Below are positions 1 through 7,714 of a DNA stretch of 64,000 bases, piece after piece. Each line of letters begins with the position of its first letter. The first letter of the stretch is position 1. The DNA is from an uncultured Clostridia bacterium (GTDB lineage: Bacteria; Bacillota; Clostridia; Christensenellales; UBA1242), in NCBI GenBank assembly GCA_934746515.1, contig CAKVFH010000004.1, positions 1 to 64,000 of the forward strand. The letters run 5' to 3'. The position numbers and the translations under genes were made by a program. The notes below the pieces were generated by a model, which was not told the origin of the DNA, did no database searches, and saw nothing but the letters and a program-made list of their open reading frames with translations.

Positions 1-506
1 AAGCTGAAGAGATTTAGTTTTGTTAGGATTTCGCAATAGATTGCCGAAAGGGTGCCGCTGATTGTGTTTAAAATTAGGTCGGCGAGCTCGGTGGTGCGGA
101 AAATTGGCAGGATAAATTGATAGGTTTCGATGATCAAACTGATTGCAAATGAAATCAAAACTGTTTTGAGAAATGGATGCGATTTTGAAAAGACATAGAC
201 AACTGGTCCAATAGGAAAGAGTAGTGCCAAATTAACAAGTATGTTTGCTTTGCCTTTATTGAAAACTGCAAAGTGCATGGAAAACCAATCGCCGGAATTA
301 GGGTAGCGTATTACGAGATTTGTGCGGCTAACATAAACTCTTGCTGTTGTTCCGATGATTAGTAAGATGGCATATATAACGGCAAGAGTTATTGTGATAA
401 TCTTTATCGTTTTTGGATGTTTTTGAAGAAAAAGCAAAATGATTGGTGGCACAAGAACCATCAAAACAAACATCATTATTCCGGCGATATAGATATTGAT
501 TTCCAT
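1..506 (-). CDS. VanZ-like membrane protein (C-terminus beyond window)
   Basis: This is a 168-codon open frame read leftward from an ATG at 506, and it runs off the start of the window without a stop. The translation has an N-terminal membrane helix (residues about 4-25), a second at about 34-50, and then the VanZ-family core. In that core a stretch with LLFPIGP (about residues 107-113) leads into a helix with ISLIIETYQFI, followed by R-T-T-E-L-A-D-L-I-L-N. The E-x-x-Q plus D-L-x-x-N pattern is typical of VanZ. The family is linked to teicoplanin resistance in enterococci, but most members have no assigned role. There is no Shine-Dalgarno sequence; a TATAAT lies 8 nt before the ATG. Confidence 0.8.
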   Translation of the reverse strand, partial: MEINIYIAGIMMFVLMVLVPPIILLFLQKHPKTIKIITITLAVIYAILLIIGTTARVYVSRTNLVIRYPNSGDWFSMHFAVFNKGKANILVNLALLFPIGPVVYVFSKSHPFLKTVLISFAISLIIETYQFILPIFRTTELADLILNTISGTLSAIYCEILTKLNLFS

Positions 507-514
507 ATAAAGAT

Positions 515-543
515 ATTATATGCAATTGCATCAAAAAGCGCAA
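515..543 (-). promoter_or_regulatory. Promoter of the VanZ-like gene, apparently leaderless
   Basis: On the minus strand TTGCGC (538-543) is separated by 17 nt from a perfect TATAAT (515-520). The ATG at 506 begins 8 nt after the -10 box, so the expected 5' leader is only about 0-3 nt and no ribosome site is present. Confidence 0.5.
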
Positions 544-797
544 ATAATAAATAAAAATACTTAAAAAATAATTAAAAATCATGAATTATAAGAAATTATT
601 TAAAAATTTAGCTAAAAAACTTATTTGAACATAAACATTGATGAATAAAAATTGAGTTTTACGCAGGTGCAAAAAGGATAAAAAATGGAGTTAGTAAAAA
701 ACTTTTGTATATGCGTTCATGCAGAAAACACTATAAGCGAAAGTATTAGTTTTAAATTTAACTGGATAAGACTGAAAATAATTATAAATTCCATAAT

Positions 798-860
798 AAA
801 AAGACAGTGTTTGACACATTAAACTTAATAAGTTCGTGTTGTCCGCGACGCTGTCTTTTT
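798..860 (-). terminator. Terminator of tyrS
   Basis: A ten-base AAAAAGACAG arm (798-807) pairs with CTGTCTTTTT (851-860), with a smaller internal hairpin AACTT-AAT-AAGTT. It lies just after the tyrS stop, and the U-run is in the right orientation for the minus strand. Confidence 0.7.
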
Positions 861-864
861 AATT

Positions 865-2115
865 CTATTTTACAATAACTTTAATGAAAGTTTTTTTGCC
901 TTTTTTTAATAGGATTGATTTGTTTTCGTCAAGGTCTGATGTTGAAATGATCATATTTGGGTCGGTTACTTTTTCGCCTTTTGCGGTGATTCCGCCGTTG
1001 TCAATCATTCTTCTTGCTTCACCTTTGCTTGAGCAAAGTTTTGTTTGAACGAGCAAGTCTAAAATTGAAATTCCGGTTGCAATTGCGTCTTTTGAAATTT
1101 TAAATTCCGGAGCGTCGTTACCACCATCGGTGAAAAGATTTTCGCTCATGTTTTGTGCAAGAATTGCGTCTTCTTCGCCACGAACAAATTTTGTGATTTC
1201 ATAGCACAAGCGTTTTTTAGCTTTAACAATATCTTCTTTAATAAGCGCGTCAATTTCGTTCATTGGAACATCGGTGAAGAGTGCAAACATCATTTTTACG
1301 CAAGCGTCTGGTGTTTGATAGATGCCTTGATAAAAATCATAAGCAGAGATTTTGTCTTTATCAATCCAAATTGCACCCTTTTCGGTTTTGCCCATTTTCT
1401 TGCCTTCTGGTGTCAAAAGGAGTGGGTTAGTTGCGCCGATAAGTTCGATATTTGTTCCGTTTACAAAATTAAGTTTTCTTTGAAGTTCGCTTCCTGCTGC
1501 GATGTTGCCCCATTGGTCAGCGCCGCCGTATTGAAGAGTGCAGCCATATTCACGGTTAAGGTGAACAAAGTCATAGGCTTGCATCAACTGGTAGCCCATT
1601 TCAAAGAATGTTAAGCCACCATTTTCAATTCTGTTTTTGTAGATTTCAGCTGAAAGCATTTTGTTTACATTGAAGTGCACGCCAATATCACGCATAAAAT
1701 CAATATAGTTAAGGTCTTTGAACCAGTCTGCGTTATTTACGATTTGGGCAGGGTTCTCGCCGTCGAAATCAAGGAATACTTTTAGGGTGTTTTTGATTTT
1801 TTCAATATTATGATTGATTTCTTCTTTTGTTAGCATTTTTCTCATTTCAGTTTTGCCGCTTGGGTCACCGATGCATGCTGTTGCTCCGCCCATCAAAACC
1901 AAAACTTTGTGTCCGGCTTTTTGGAAACGACGCAAAATGCAATATGGCACACAGTGTCCGATGTGTAAACTGTCTGCGGTTGGGTCACTGCCTTCATAAA
2001 GGGTGATTGGTGCTCCGCTTTCAAGCATTTCTTTGAGCTTCTCTTCATTTGTGCATTGATACAAAAGGCCGCGCTCTTTTAGTTCATTGTATAAATTTGT
2101 GTCTGTTTTTTTCAT
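865..2115 (-). CDS. tyrS: Tyrosyl-tRNA synthetase
   Basis: This 416-residue class-I aminoacyl-tRNA synthetase charges tRNA-Tyr with tyrosine in the cytoplasm. The sequence shows the HIGH motif at residues 51-54 and a KMSKS-equivalent KMGKT at 240-244. The C-terminal S4-type RNA-binding domain starts near residue 345 (SSKGEARRMID). Length and domain order match bacterial TyrRS. The ATG at 2115 follows AAAGGAGAAACACA, a good ribosome site. No T-box leader is visible upstream. Instead a consensus promoter and a 24-codon ORF lie within 130 bases of the start. The gene ends at a strong terminator and appears monocistronic apart from that leader ORF. Confidence 0.98.
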   Translation of the reverse strand: MKKTDTNLYNELKERGLLYQCTNEEKLKEMLESGAPITLYEGSDPTADSLHIGHCVPYCILRRFQKAGHKVLVLMGGATACIGDPSGKTEMRKMLTKEEINHNIEKIKNTLKVFLDFDGENPAQIVNNADWFKDLNYIDFMRDIGVHFNVNKMLSAEIYKNRIENGGLTFFEMGYQLMQAYDFVHLNREYGCTLQYGGADQWGNIAAGSELQRKLNFVNGTNIELIGATNPLLLTPEGKKMGKTEKGAIWIDKDKISAYDFYQGIYQTPDACVKMMFALFTDVPMNEIDALIKEDIVKAKKRLCYEITKFVRGEEDAILAQNMSENLFTDGGNDAPEFKISKDAIATGISILDLLVQTKLCSSKGEARRMIDNGGITAKGEKVTDPNMIISTSDLDENKSILLKKGKKTFIKVIVK

Positions 2116-2133
2116 TGTGTTTCTCCTTTATGA

Positions 2134-2208
2134 TTATAGTAGACCAATTGTAATGTAACTTAACGGAACAAGAATTATTGCTCCAATTACATTAAAAAGT
2201 GTATCCAT
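2134..2208 (-). CDS. 24-residue hydrophobic leader peptide upstream of tyrS
   Basis: This short ORF lies entirely in the tyrS leader. It begins MDTLFNVIGA, continues with a mostly hydrophobic run (IILVPL, then ITIGLL), and stops with TAA 18 nt before the tyrS ATG. Its ATG coincides with the predicted +1 of a consensus promoter (TTGACA, 17 nt, TATTAT, then 6 nt), so it would be translated from a leaderless message. It contains one Tyr codon (residue 18), so it could be an attenuator-type leader or a small membrane peptide. It could also be chance. No homologue is recognised. Confidence 0.4.
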   Translation of the reverse strand: MDTLFNVIGAIILVPLSYITIGLL

Positions 2209-2214
2209 GCCGAT

Positions 2215-2243
2215 ATAATACCACGCACCATGCTTTTTGTCAA
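2215..2243 (-). promoter_or_regulatory. Sigma-A-type promoter of tyrS transcript
   Basis: TTGACA (2238-2243) is followed by exactly 17 nt and TATTAT (2215-2220) on the minus strand. The predicted start is at about 2208, the A of the small leader ORF. Confidence 0.75.
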
Positions 2244-2249
2244 AGTTTT

Positions 2250-2554
2250 CTTTTTGTTAAACTAGGCTTTGGTTAATTGATTTATTCAGTGAGTTTAAAA
2301 ATCCGAAGTCGAATTTTTATATTTTTCGTAGATAAAATGTTAAACGGTTAGATACTTTTTAAAAAGAATTTGGCATAGTAAGATTTGGTATGTTTCAACA
2401 AATTTCGGATTGTTTTAAAAAAAAACAATTTTTAATTCTCTATACTCAATAATTTTTCTTTAATAAGTATAGATATAATTAGAAGCAAAGTCAATAAAGA
2501 AGCTGAAATAAAGACCGCAAAAAAATAAAATCGTGAGCAAGCAAATAAAATGTA
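2250..2554. other. AT-rich intergenic stretch, nothing recognised
   Basis: About 300 bases of A/T-rich sequence lie between the tyrS promoter and the tRNA promoter. I see no gene, ribosome site or strong hairpin in it. Reading frames overlapping the tRNA are artefacts of the tRNA sequence. Confidence 0.5.
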
Positions 2555-2583
2555 TTGACAAATAAAATAAAAAGGATTATCAT
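2555..2583 (+). promoter_or_regulatory. Promoter of tRNA-Arg
   Basis: TTGACA at 2555-2560, a 17-nt spacer and TATCAT at 2578-2583 place the transcription start a few bases before the mature tRNA 5' end at 2596. Confidence 0.7.
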
Positions 2584-2595
2584 AATCAGTGTTAT

Positions 2596-2672
2596 GCAAC
2601 CGTAGCTCAGCTGGATAGAGTACTCGGCTACGAACCGAATGGTCGGGGGTTCGAATCCCTCCGGTTGCACCA
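2596..2672 (+). tRNA. tRNA-Arg (anticodon ACG)
   Basis: The cloverleaf is complete. The acceptor arms GCAACCG/CGGTTGC pair, the D stem is GCTC/GAGT, and the anticodon loop is CTACGAA with ACG. The T arm is GGGGG-TTCGAAT-CCCTC and the 3' CCA is encoded at 2670-2672. The first anticodon-stem pair is a C-A mismatch. ACG in bacteria is normally deaminated to ICG to read CGU/CGC/CGA, so a TadA deaminase is expected elsewhere. Confidence 0.96.
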
Positions 2673-2674
2673 AT

Positions 2675-2705
2675 AAAACCCCTAGAGAACATCTCTAGGG
2701 GTTTT
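2675..2705 (+). terminator. Terminator of tRNA-Arg
   Basis: A perfect 13-bp stem, AAAACCCCTAGAG (2675-2687) with CTCTAGGGGTTTT (2693-2705), and a 5-nt loop directly follow the tRNA. Confidence 0.85.
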
Positions 2706-2856
2706 ATTTATACAACCGAGAAAGCAGGGATTCGAACGGAGCGTAAAGAAAACAGTCCAGTGGAATAGAAAATTAACAACAAAAATCAATATGTGATAAC
2801 GCGAGTTTAAAAGCATAAATGACAGCAGCAGATTGGTTTAGATTTTAGAGAAAAAA

Positions 2857-3100
2857 CACATCAAGCAGGTTCTTGATAAAGATATATTCTTATCAAGGGT
2901 TCTGATTGATGCGTTTTAGCCTAAAAGATGAGCCAAGGTGCGAGTATAAGTGTCGGCGAGCTTGCCGAAGCCGAAACTAAAACATAGCGGCATTGCTACC
3001 TGCCCTTCTTCGTAGCGGAGCGAATCCCGAAAGAATATAAAAGAAAAAAGGATGTGTGACGGGAAGTTATTAGTGACTAGGTACAAGCCTAGTCTTTTTT
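2857..3100 (+). ncRNA. Candidate structured RNA of unknown family
   Basis: A long imperfect hairpin starts the region: an AAAACACATCAA arm pairs with TTGATGCGTTTT, and inside it CTTGATAA pairs with TTATCAAG. Next comes a segment (2936-3030) that is about 55% G+C by hand count in otherwise AT-rich DNA. It has short complementary pieces CGGC/GCCG and GCTAC/GTAGC. The unit ends at a 7-bp terminator stem with six T residues. I tested it by eye against tmRNA, RNase P, SRP and 6S landmarks and did not recognise any of them. The 5' end is a guess and I found no clear promoter. Confidence 0.35.
3075..3100 (+). terminator. Plus-strand intrinsic terminator with no upstream CDS
   Basis: GACTAGG (3075-3081) pairs perfectly with CCTAGTC (3088-3094) and is followed by TTTTTT. 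The nearest plus-strand gene upstream is the tRNA, which has its own terminator. A second transcript therefore probably ends here. Confidence 0.75.
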
Positions 3101-3208
3101 ATTGCTTGCGAGAAGAAAGGGCGGTCGAACGGAGCGTAAAGAAAATTTTTCTAGTTTTTTTCATGCATGAAAACTTGAATACATGTTTCCAATAATAAGG
3201 CGGATGTT

Positions 3209-3598
3209 TTAAACCTTTGGTGTAACGGATCCAGTAAATGTGATCGTAAAATCTTTTGTTGGTTTAAATGTTGCTTTATAAAAGGTTTCACTTTCTTCGT
3301 CAAGTGTAAGTTCTTCACCATTGCTTAAAACTTTCAAAGTTCCAAGTGTGTAACCTTCTTCAATATAGATTGAAATTTCCGCAGTGTCGCCATCTACTAA
3401 AAATTTTCCTTTGCTATCCGAACCATAGCCACCATTTGTATTTGTAATCATCACCTCTGAAATATGTGAAGGAAGTTCATCAACTGTGAAATAGTAATAT
3501 TTTGGAGCCTTTTTCCCACATGCAGACAATAATAAAATTGTTGGTATAATGGCAAATAGCATAAAAGCTACCAATTTATAGATTTTTTTCTTTAACAT
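3209..3598 (-). CDS. Small lipoprotein, function unknown
   Basis: This 129-residue protein has a lipoprotein signal peptide: a lysine-rich start (MLKKKIYK), a hydrophobic core and the lipobox LLSAC with Cys at residue 27. It would be diacylglyceryl-anchored outside the membrane. The mature part is short, about 100 residues, with a predicted beta-rich pattern and a C-terminal FTITFTG strand, reminiscent of bacterial Ig-like repeats. No family is assigned. The ATG follows AGGAGAATAATT. It lies 29 bases downstream of another lipoprotein gene in the same direction, so the two are probably co-transcribed. Confidence 0.75.
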   Translation of the reverse strand: MLKKKIYKLVAFMLFAIIPTILLLSACGKKAPKYYYFTVDELPSHISEVMITNTNGGYGSDSKGKFLVDGDTAEISIYIEEGYTLGTLKVLSNGEELTLDEESETFYKATFKPTKDFTITFTGSVTPKV

Positions 3599-3627
3599 AA
3601 TTATTCTCCTAAATTATTTATTTTTAT

Positions 3628-4677
3628 TTAATTTTTTGTATACGTTGCACTTGCTGGATACTTGTCGTAGATATAAAGATTATAATTGCCAGCATCGACG
3701 CCTGAAAGTTTTACGATTTCATTTTCGCCGTTCACATAATCTTTTGAATCGAGAACAAGTTTAATTACGGAACCCGTTGGCCAATCAAATGTTTTTTCAA
3801 TTTGAAGAGAAACTGTTTCTCCTTCTATAATTCCGAAATTATATGCATCAAGATTTATTAAACTAAATCCATCATCCAAGTCATAAATTTTTAATTTTCT
3901 GTTCATTGTGCTATCAAGAGTGATTGTTTTTTTAGTTCTAACAATCTTGAAAGTGCTTTCATCAAATTTATAATTATTTAAAACGGATTTATCACTTTTA
4001 TTTGTAAAAATTCTAGCGCTAGAAGATTCGGTTCCAACATTCTTGTCTGCAAATGTAATTTCTACTTGAATGCTATCGCTAGTCAAGCTATTATTTTCAC
4101 CTTTAAAAATATAATCTTGAAATGTGTTTGTTCCGTTATAATAGGGGTTGATATCTTTCAAAACTTCATTCAAATCAAGTCTTTCAATGGTGTATTCAAT
4201 AATTTTGGAAGCAGATTTAAAAGCTGAAGTTGCTGGAACAAAAATTCTTGCTAGATAGTTTCCTGAATTTTTTGGAGCATCCGTAGTAAACTCATTTTCT
4301 GTATCTTTTAATTTGTATGAAACTGAAGCGGTGCCATAGGTGGTGGTAAAGTCAATATTTTCAACTAGAGCTTGTCTTTTACCATTGTATGTTTTTGAAA
4401 TTTTATTTTCACATACAATATTGTTTTCAGCAAAAGTCCTTTCATATCCACAAGTGTCGCAAGTTGGGTCAGTGTCGTTTGAATAATCATGTGTTTTGTA
4501 CTCGCTTTTTTCTGTGCAATCTTTGTCAGTGCATTCGTGCCAGTGGTTTTCTGCATCATATGACCATTTATCTGAAAACGAATGTTTATGACCACCACAA
4601 GCCGTTAAGGCAAACATTGCGGAAATGATACAGCAGAAAGACAAAACGAGTGTCCAAAACGATTTCTTTTTTATCAT
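3628..4677 (-). CDS. Lipoprotein with Cys-rich repeat and MBG-like domains
   Basis: The 349-residue protein starts at MIKKKSFW, where AAGGAG precedes the ATG; an upstream in-frame ATG has no ribosome site. A signal peptide ends in the lipobox LTAC (Cys near residue 27). Residues about 30-80 carry the H-W-H-E-C-T-D...C-D-T-C-G-Y-E-R type sequence common in Firmicutes surface proteins. Residues about 90-170 look like an MBG (YGDZ-related beta) domain: TYNGKRQALV, then NSGNYLARI, and a closing EYTIER. The remainder is beta-rich and unassigned. It is a cell-surface protein of unknown ligand, first gene of a two-lipoprotein unit. Confidence 0.75.
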   Translation of the reverse strand: MIKKKSFWTLVLSFCCIISAMFALTACGGHKHSFSDKWSYDAENHWHECTDKDCTEKSEYKTHDYSNDTDPTCDTCGYERTFAENNIVCENKISKTYNGKRQALVENIDFTTTYGTASVSYKLKDTENEFTTDAPKNSGNYLARIFVPATSAFKSASKIIEYTIERLDLNEVLKDINPYYNGTNTFQDYIFKGENNSLTSDSIQVEITFADKNVGTESSSARIFTNKSDKSVLNNYKFDESTFKIVRTKKTITLDSTMNRKLKIYDLDDGFSLINLDAYNFGIIEGETVSLQIEKTFDWPTGSVIKLVLDSKDYVNGENEIVKLSGVDAGNYNLYIYDKYPASATYTKN

Positions 4678-4925
4678 ATTATTCTCCTTTTTGTTTTTAA
4701 GCTGCATAAGTGGAGTGAAATTTATGAGTCTCTTTGCAACTATATATATGTATAATAACATAGAATCTTCAAATCTGTATATGAATTTTCGAATTTTTAT
4801 AACTTATATAAAAATAAAGAATTTTTATAATAATTTACTTCCGTTGAGAATTTCAGCATAAAAGATGTAAGGCTTTTACAATTTTATCTTTTTGCTAAAT
4901 TTTTTGTTTTGTATGCAATTTAAAT

Positions 4926-4956
4926 AAAAAAACAGAGAGTGAAATCTCTGTTTTTT
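4926..4956. terminator. Bidirectional-looking terminator
   Basis: AAAAAACAGAGA pairs with TCTCTGTTTTTT around a 6-nt loop. It lies directly after the stop of the minus-strand gene ending at 4972, which it probably serves. Confidence 0.75.
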
Positions 4957-4971
4957 GTGAGCGATAAATTT

Positions 4972-5991
4972 TTACATTTCTCTTTGACATGCTGGCGGAT
5001 TGTCGTAAATCAGATTTGAAATTTTAGTAAATGCTGTTTTGTGATCGATTGGAGTTTCTGAAGCAAAATGGTTTAAAAATAACTCTGCGGCTTTTCTTGC
5101 AATTTGTGCAGTTGGAGCATACTCGGTGTCGGAATTAACAATTTTTGGTTTAGTTATGCATGCAATTGAGTGGTCGCCAGTTACTTTGTCTGGATTCATT
5201 CTTGCGGGAATTAAATAAATTGATTGACCATGTTTGAAAGCAACGGCTCTGTATCTTTCAAAAATATCGTTCAAGACTGCGCCTGGAGTTTCTCTGTTTT
5301 TTGTTTTGGCGAGTTCTCGATTTAAGCCTTTTGGATAATCGGTGTCAACTTTTTGTTCAGCAAACAAATTAAGCATTCTTGCCCAGCTGTGATTTGTGTC
5401 AATATAAGGGTTAATGAAAAGAGAATTGACTTCATGATTTGGATATTGATTTGGTGCGTATGCAAAATATTGAATTTTATTCACGAGCATTTCTGCGGTT
5501 GTTGGTGGATATTTTTCAAGAAGTGAAACATAAAAATCATCAATAATTCGGTTTACGAAATTGCTTCCGCCGCAATGCGCAACAAATATAAGCTTGCGGA
5601 AGATTTTTTCAATGCCTTGTTTTTCTTTCATTCTGCCGGCGCGGTCATATAATAGCGGTCTTAAAAGGGCATTATAAATGCTGTGGATTTCTTCAAGATA
5701 ATCTTGAGATATGGTTCCACCCATGGTTTTGATAGGTTCATTTTTATACATAAAAGAAAGAATATCGGTGTTTTTTCTGTTCTTTTCGCTTAAAAGTGAC
5801 TCTATACATTTCGCATAACCATTGGCGTATTCCGAGTTATCAGTGATATTTCCACCAAATACTAAAACTGTTTGTCTTGTCAACTCGGTTTTGTAAGGAT
5901 TAAGGTTTGTCCAATTATATTCAACACCTTTTTCTGTTTTTTCCCTGCGACCTAGTTGAATTTTTGATAAATCGCTATTATAAAATTTCAT
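4972..5991 (-). CDS. Alpha/beta-hydrolase-like protein, Cys at the nucleophile position
   Basis: This 339-residue protein is a divergent paralogue of the gene immediately upstream. After a strand TVLVFGGN (residues 41-48), the expected nucleophile elbow reads AHCGGS (138-143), where the neighbour has GHSVGG. Cys140 therefore replaces the usual Ser. A D-H-S near residue 273-275 matches the catalytic His position. Cys nucleophiles are known in dienelactone hydrolases, but activity here is not proven. I chose the second ATG (5991) because AAGGA lies 6 nt before it. The first ATG, at 5997, directly abuts that site. No signal peptide is seen. The gene is second in a two-gene unit, 13 bases after its paralogue. 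Confidence 0.6.
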   Translation of the reverse strand: MKFYNSDLSKIQLGRREKTEKGVEYNWTNLNPYKTELTRQTVLVFGGNITDNSEYANGYAKCIESLLSEKNRKNTDILSFMYKNEPIKTMGGTISQDYLEEIHSIYNALLRPLLYDRAGRMKEKQGIEKIFRKLIFVAHCGGSNFVNRIIDDFYVSLLEKYPPTTAEMLVNKIQYFAYAPNQYPNHEVNSLFINPYIDTNHSWARMLNLFAEQKVDTDYPKGLNRELAKTKNRETPGAVLNDIFERYRAVAFKHGQSIYLIPARMNPDKVTGDHSIACITKPKIVNSDTEYAPTAQIARKAAELFLNHFASETPIDHKTAFTKISNLIYDNPPACQREM

Positions 5992-6004
5992 TTGCATTCC
6001 TTCC

Positions 6005-7045
6005 TTAAACCAATAAAGGTTCTTTATTAGTTTCGGTTTCTTTTGTTATTTTTGTTGGTGAGTTAAGACCATTTGTGACTAAATCAAATAGTTGCTTTGT
6101 GCTGAATTTTTCTCTGTCTGTTTCAAAACCATACTTGAAAACTAGGTGCATGAAATCAGTTGTAATCAATCCAGCTTTGGTTTTTGGTGGCGGATTTCTG
6201 TTGTAATCAATAACACCTGCAAGATTGTGGTCTTCTTTGTATTCGTCGTCAATAAGTAGGTTTGGAACAGACACAAGTGTTTTTGAATTGGCAAAATAAA
6301 CAACGTTGTCATCTTTTATCGCTTCAATAAATCCGTTTAAAAAGTTTTCATAAGTCTTGTAGTTGTGAGCGGTTCTATTTCTAAGCTTAACTAGTGGATT
6401 GGAAGAAACATAATTTCCGTCGCTAGCGAGTTTTGACAATGCTTTTTTTGTGCTTCCAACTGAATCGAAAAGGGGTGCAACATAAATAGCCTTTATTGGT
6501 TTGTTTACGAATTCAAATGGCGAGTAACCAATAAACACTATGCTTGAAAGAATCTTTTTTATATCTTCATCTGAGTAGCTGTGAGATTGTAAATATTCCG
6601 ATAATTTGTCAGTCATCTCGTTCATGATCAAGCCCCCAACGCTGTGGCCAAAGAACACAACATTGCCGAGATTCTTTGCGATTTCGTCAGCTGGTAAAAA
6701 TTTCTCATCTTTTTTGATTGCTGTTTTAAACACTCGTTTTGTCAGTCGTTTATAGTCATATTCAGGATTAGTTGTGAAATTATTAAAAAGTGGTTGATCG
6801 TGTGGATAAAAAATTGAATAAATATTCATGTTGTTTTTCACATCGCTTTCGTTTAACCATTTAAATGCGTTGTAGGCATACGATGATGCTCTCATTGGAG
6901 AACGTGTTGTGTTTCCGCATAGAATCACAAGCGTTTTTCCAGATAAACTTATATCGTCAAGAAGATCTTCTTGTTGAAATACCTTGCCATTTTTTATTCT
7001 GGTTTCTAATACTTTGAAATGTTCATTTGGATGTCTTTTTTCCAT
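6005..7045 (-). CDS. Alpha/beta-hydrolase-like protein with GHSVGG elbow
   Basis: The 346-residue cytoplasmic protein has the classical lipase/esterase nucleophile elbow GHSVGG at residues 133-138 (Ser135) after a hydrophobic strand NVVFF. A D-H-N at 272-274 is the likely His of the triad. An upstream strand TLVILCGN resembles the oxyanion strand of the fold. The family is not one I can name. The start is supported by AAGGGGG 7-10 nt before the ATG, and a TATAAT with a preceding TG (extended -10) lies just upstream. It is the first gene of a two-gene unit with the paralogue at 4972-5991. Substrate is unknown. Confidence 0.65.
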   Translation of the reverse strand: MEKRHPNEHFKVLETRIKNGKVFQQEDLLDDISLSGKTLVILCGNTTRSPMRASSYAYNAFKWLNESDVKNNMNIYSIFYPHDQPLFNNFTTNPEYDYKRLTKRVFKTAIKKDEKFLPADEIAKNLGNVVFFGHSVGGLIMNEMTDKLSEYLQSHSYSDEDIKKILSSIVFIGYSPFEFVNKPIKAIYVAPLFDSVGSTKKALSKLASDGNYVSSNPLVKLRNRTAHNYKTYENFLNGFIEAIKDDNVVYFANSKTLVSVPNLLIDDEYKEDHNLAGVIDYNRNPPPKTKAGLITTDFMHLVFKYGFETDREKFSTKQLFDLVTNGLNSPTKITKETETNKEPLLV

Positions 7046-7234
7046 AACATTTCCCCCTTGATGATATTATAGCACAAAACAGATAAAAAATCTAGACTTA
7101 ATTATAAATCAGTAATTTTAGCAAATTCTTGTTAATTTTACGGAATTTTTGCTGATTTTTAATATATTTTTGGCGATTTTGCGTTTTTTATTTTGAATTT
7201 ATTACATTTATTTGTGATTATTGACAGAAAAAAA

Positions 7235-7594
7235 CTATTTTGCAGTTTTTGATTCAATTTCAAGATTTATCCAATCCATGATGATGCCCACGACATAATC
7301 TTTTTCGCTTTCTGTTAAGAGACGATTTTTGGGAATTTTGTGCCATTTGTTCAAGCATTCTCTGCAGCACGTTGCTGTGGCATGTTGAGCTATGAAAACT
7401 GGATGACCTTTGGTTGGTGTCTGTTTGCCGTCGGGAATTTTTGATGTGTCAGACAGTCTTGTTGACACGAAATCACAGGCATGTTTTTTGATTGTTTCTA
7501 GACCTTTTGAGTTAATGTATTCAAAGTCTTTATCTTTTAAATGAAAACTATTTCTAAATTTTGATTGTGCGAGACGCTTTAAAATTTCTTTCAT
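7235..7594 (-). CDS. DUF4186 family protein
   Basis: The 119-residue product matches the DUF4186 pattern: a SKFRNSFHLK start, GLETIKKHA in the middle, and then GHPVFIAQHATATCCRECL (about residues 66-84) followed by KWHKIPK. The family is widespread in bacteria and has no known function. The HATATCC-x-x-C block suggests a metal or active-site role. I start at MKEILKRL, which has a weak AAGG about 9 nt upstream. The longer frame to 7633 would place the start within a likely promoter (TTATGTTATTAT). No partner gene is evident. The upstream neighbour AlkD is divergent. Confidence 0.85.
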   Translation of the reverse strand: MKEILKRLAQSKFRNSFHLKDKDFEYINSKGLETIKKHACDFVSTRLSDTSKIPDGKQTPTKGHPVFIAQHATATCCRECLNKWHKIPKNRLLTESEKDYVVGIIMDWINLEIESKTAK

Positions 7595-7714
7595 AACTTT
7601 CAACCTTACAAGCATAATAACATAAAATTTCAAAAAACAAAACTTAATGAAATTGTTTTAATATTTATTTTTAATCAAGTTTTATTTATGCTATAATTTG
7701 CGTATGGAGAAATT

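Larger units (their letters stand above)
507..864. other. Intergenic region between VanZ-like gene and tyrS
   Basis: These 358 bases are very AT-rich. They hold the VanZ-like promoter at the left edge and the tyrS terminator at the right edge (798-860). Between them I see no convincing gene. A 45-codon plus-strand frame at 685-822 has a weak AAGGA upstream but no recognisable product. Confidence 0.5.
2706..3208. other. 500-base intergenic region with repeats and a possible RNA
   Basis: No protein gene is supported here. The region contains two copies of a 21-base direct repeat (2732-2752 and 3125-3145, beginning TCGAACGGAGCG). Between them are a nested hairpin and a G+C-rich segment that ends at a perfect terminator (3075-3100). 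The first repeat copy follows a piece resembling the reverse complement of the tRNA T-arm (GGGATTCGAAC, with CAACCG slightly upstream). Confidence 0.6.

Noticed and set aside
685..822. 45-codon plus-strand ORF with AAGGA upstream
   Set aside because: It runs into the tyrS terminator, has no hydrophobic or domain pattern, and its codon content looks random.
2116..2210. T-box riboswitch upstream of tyrS
   Set aside because: The leader is only about 90 nt, is mostly filled by a short ORF, and lacks a T-box sequence and terminator/antiterminator.
2432..2692. Two minus-strand ORFs over the tRNA
   Set aside because: They are reverse-complement readings of the tRNA gene and its flanks (the familiar false GGIRTPDHSVRS peptide).
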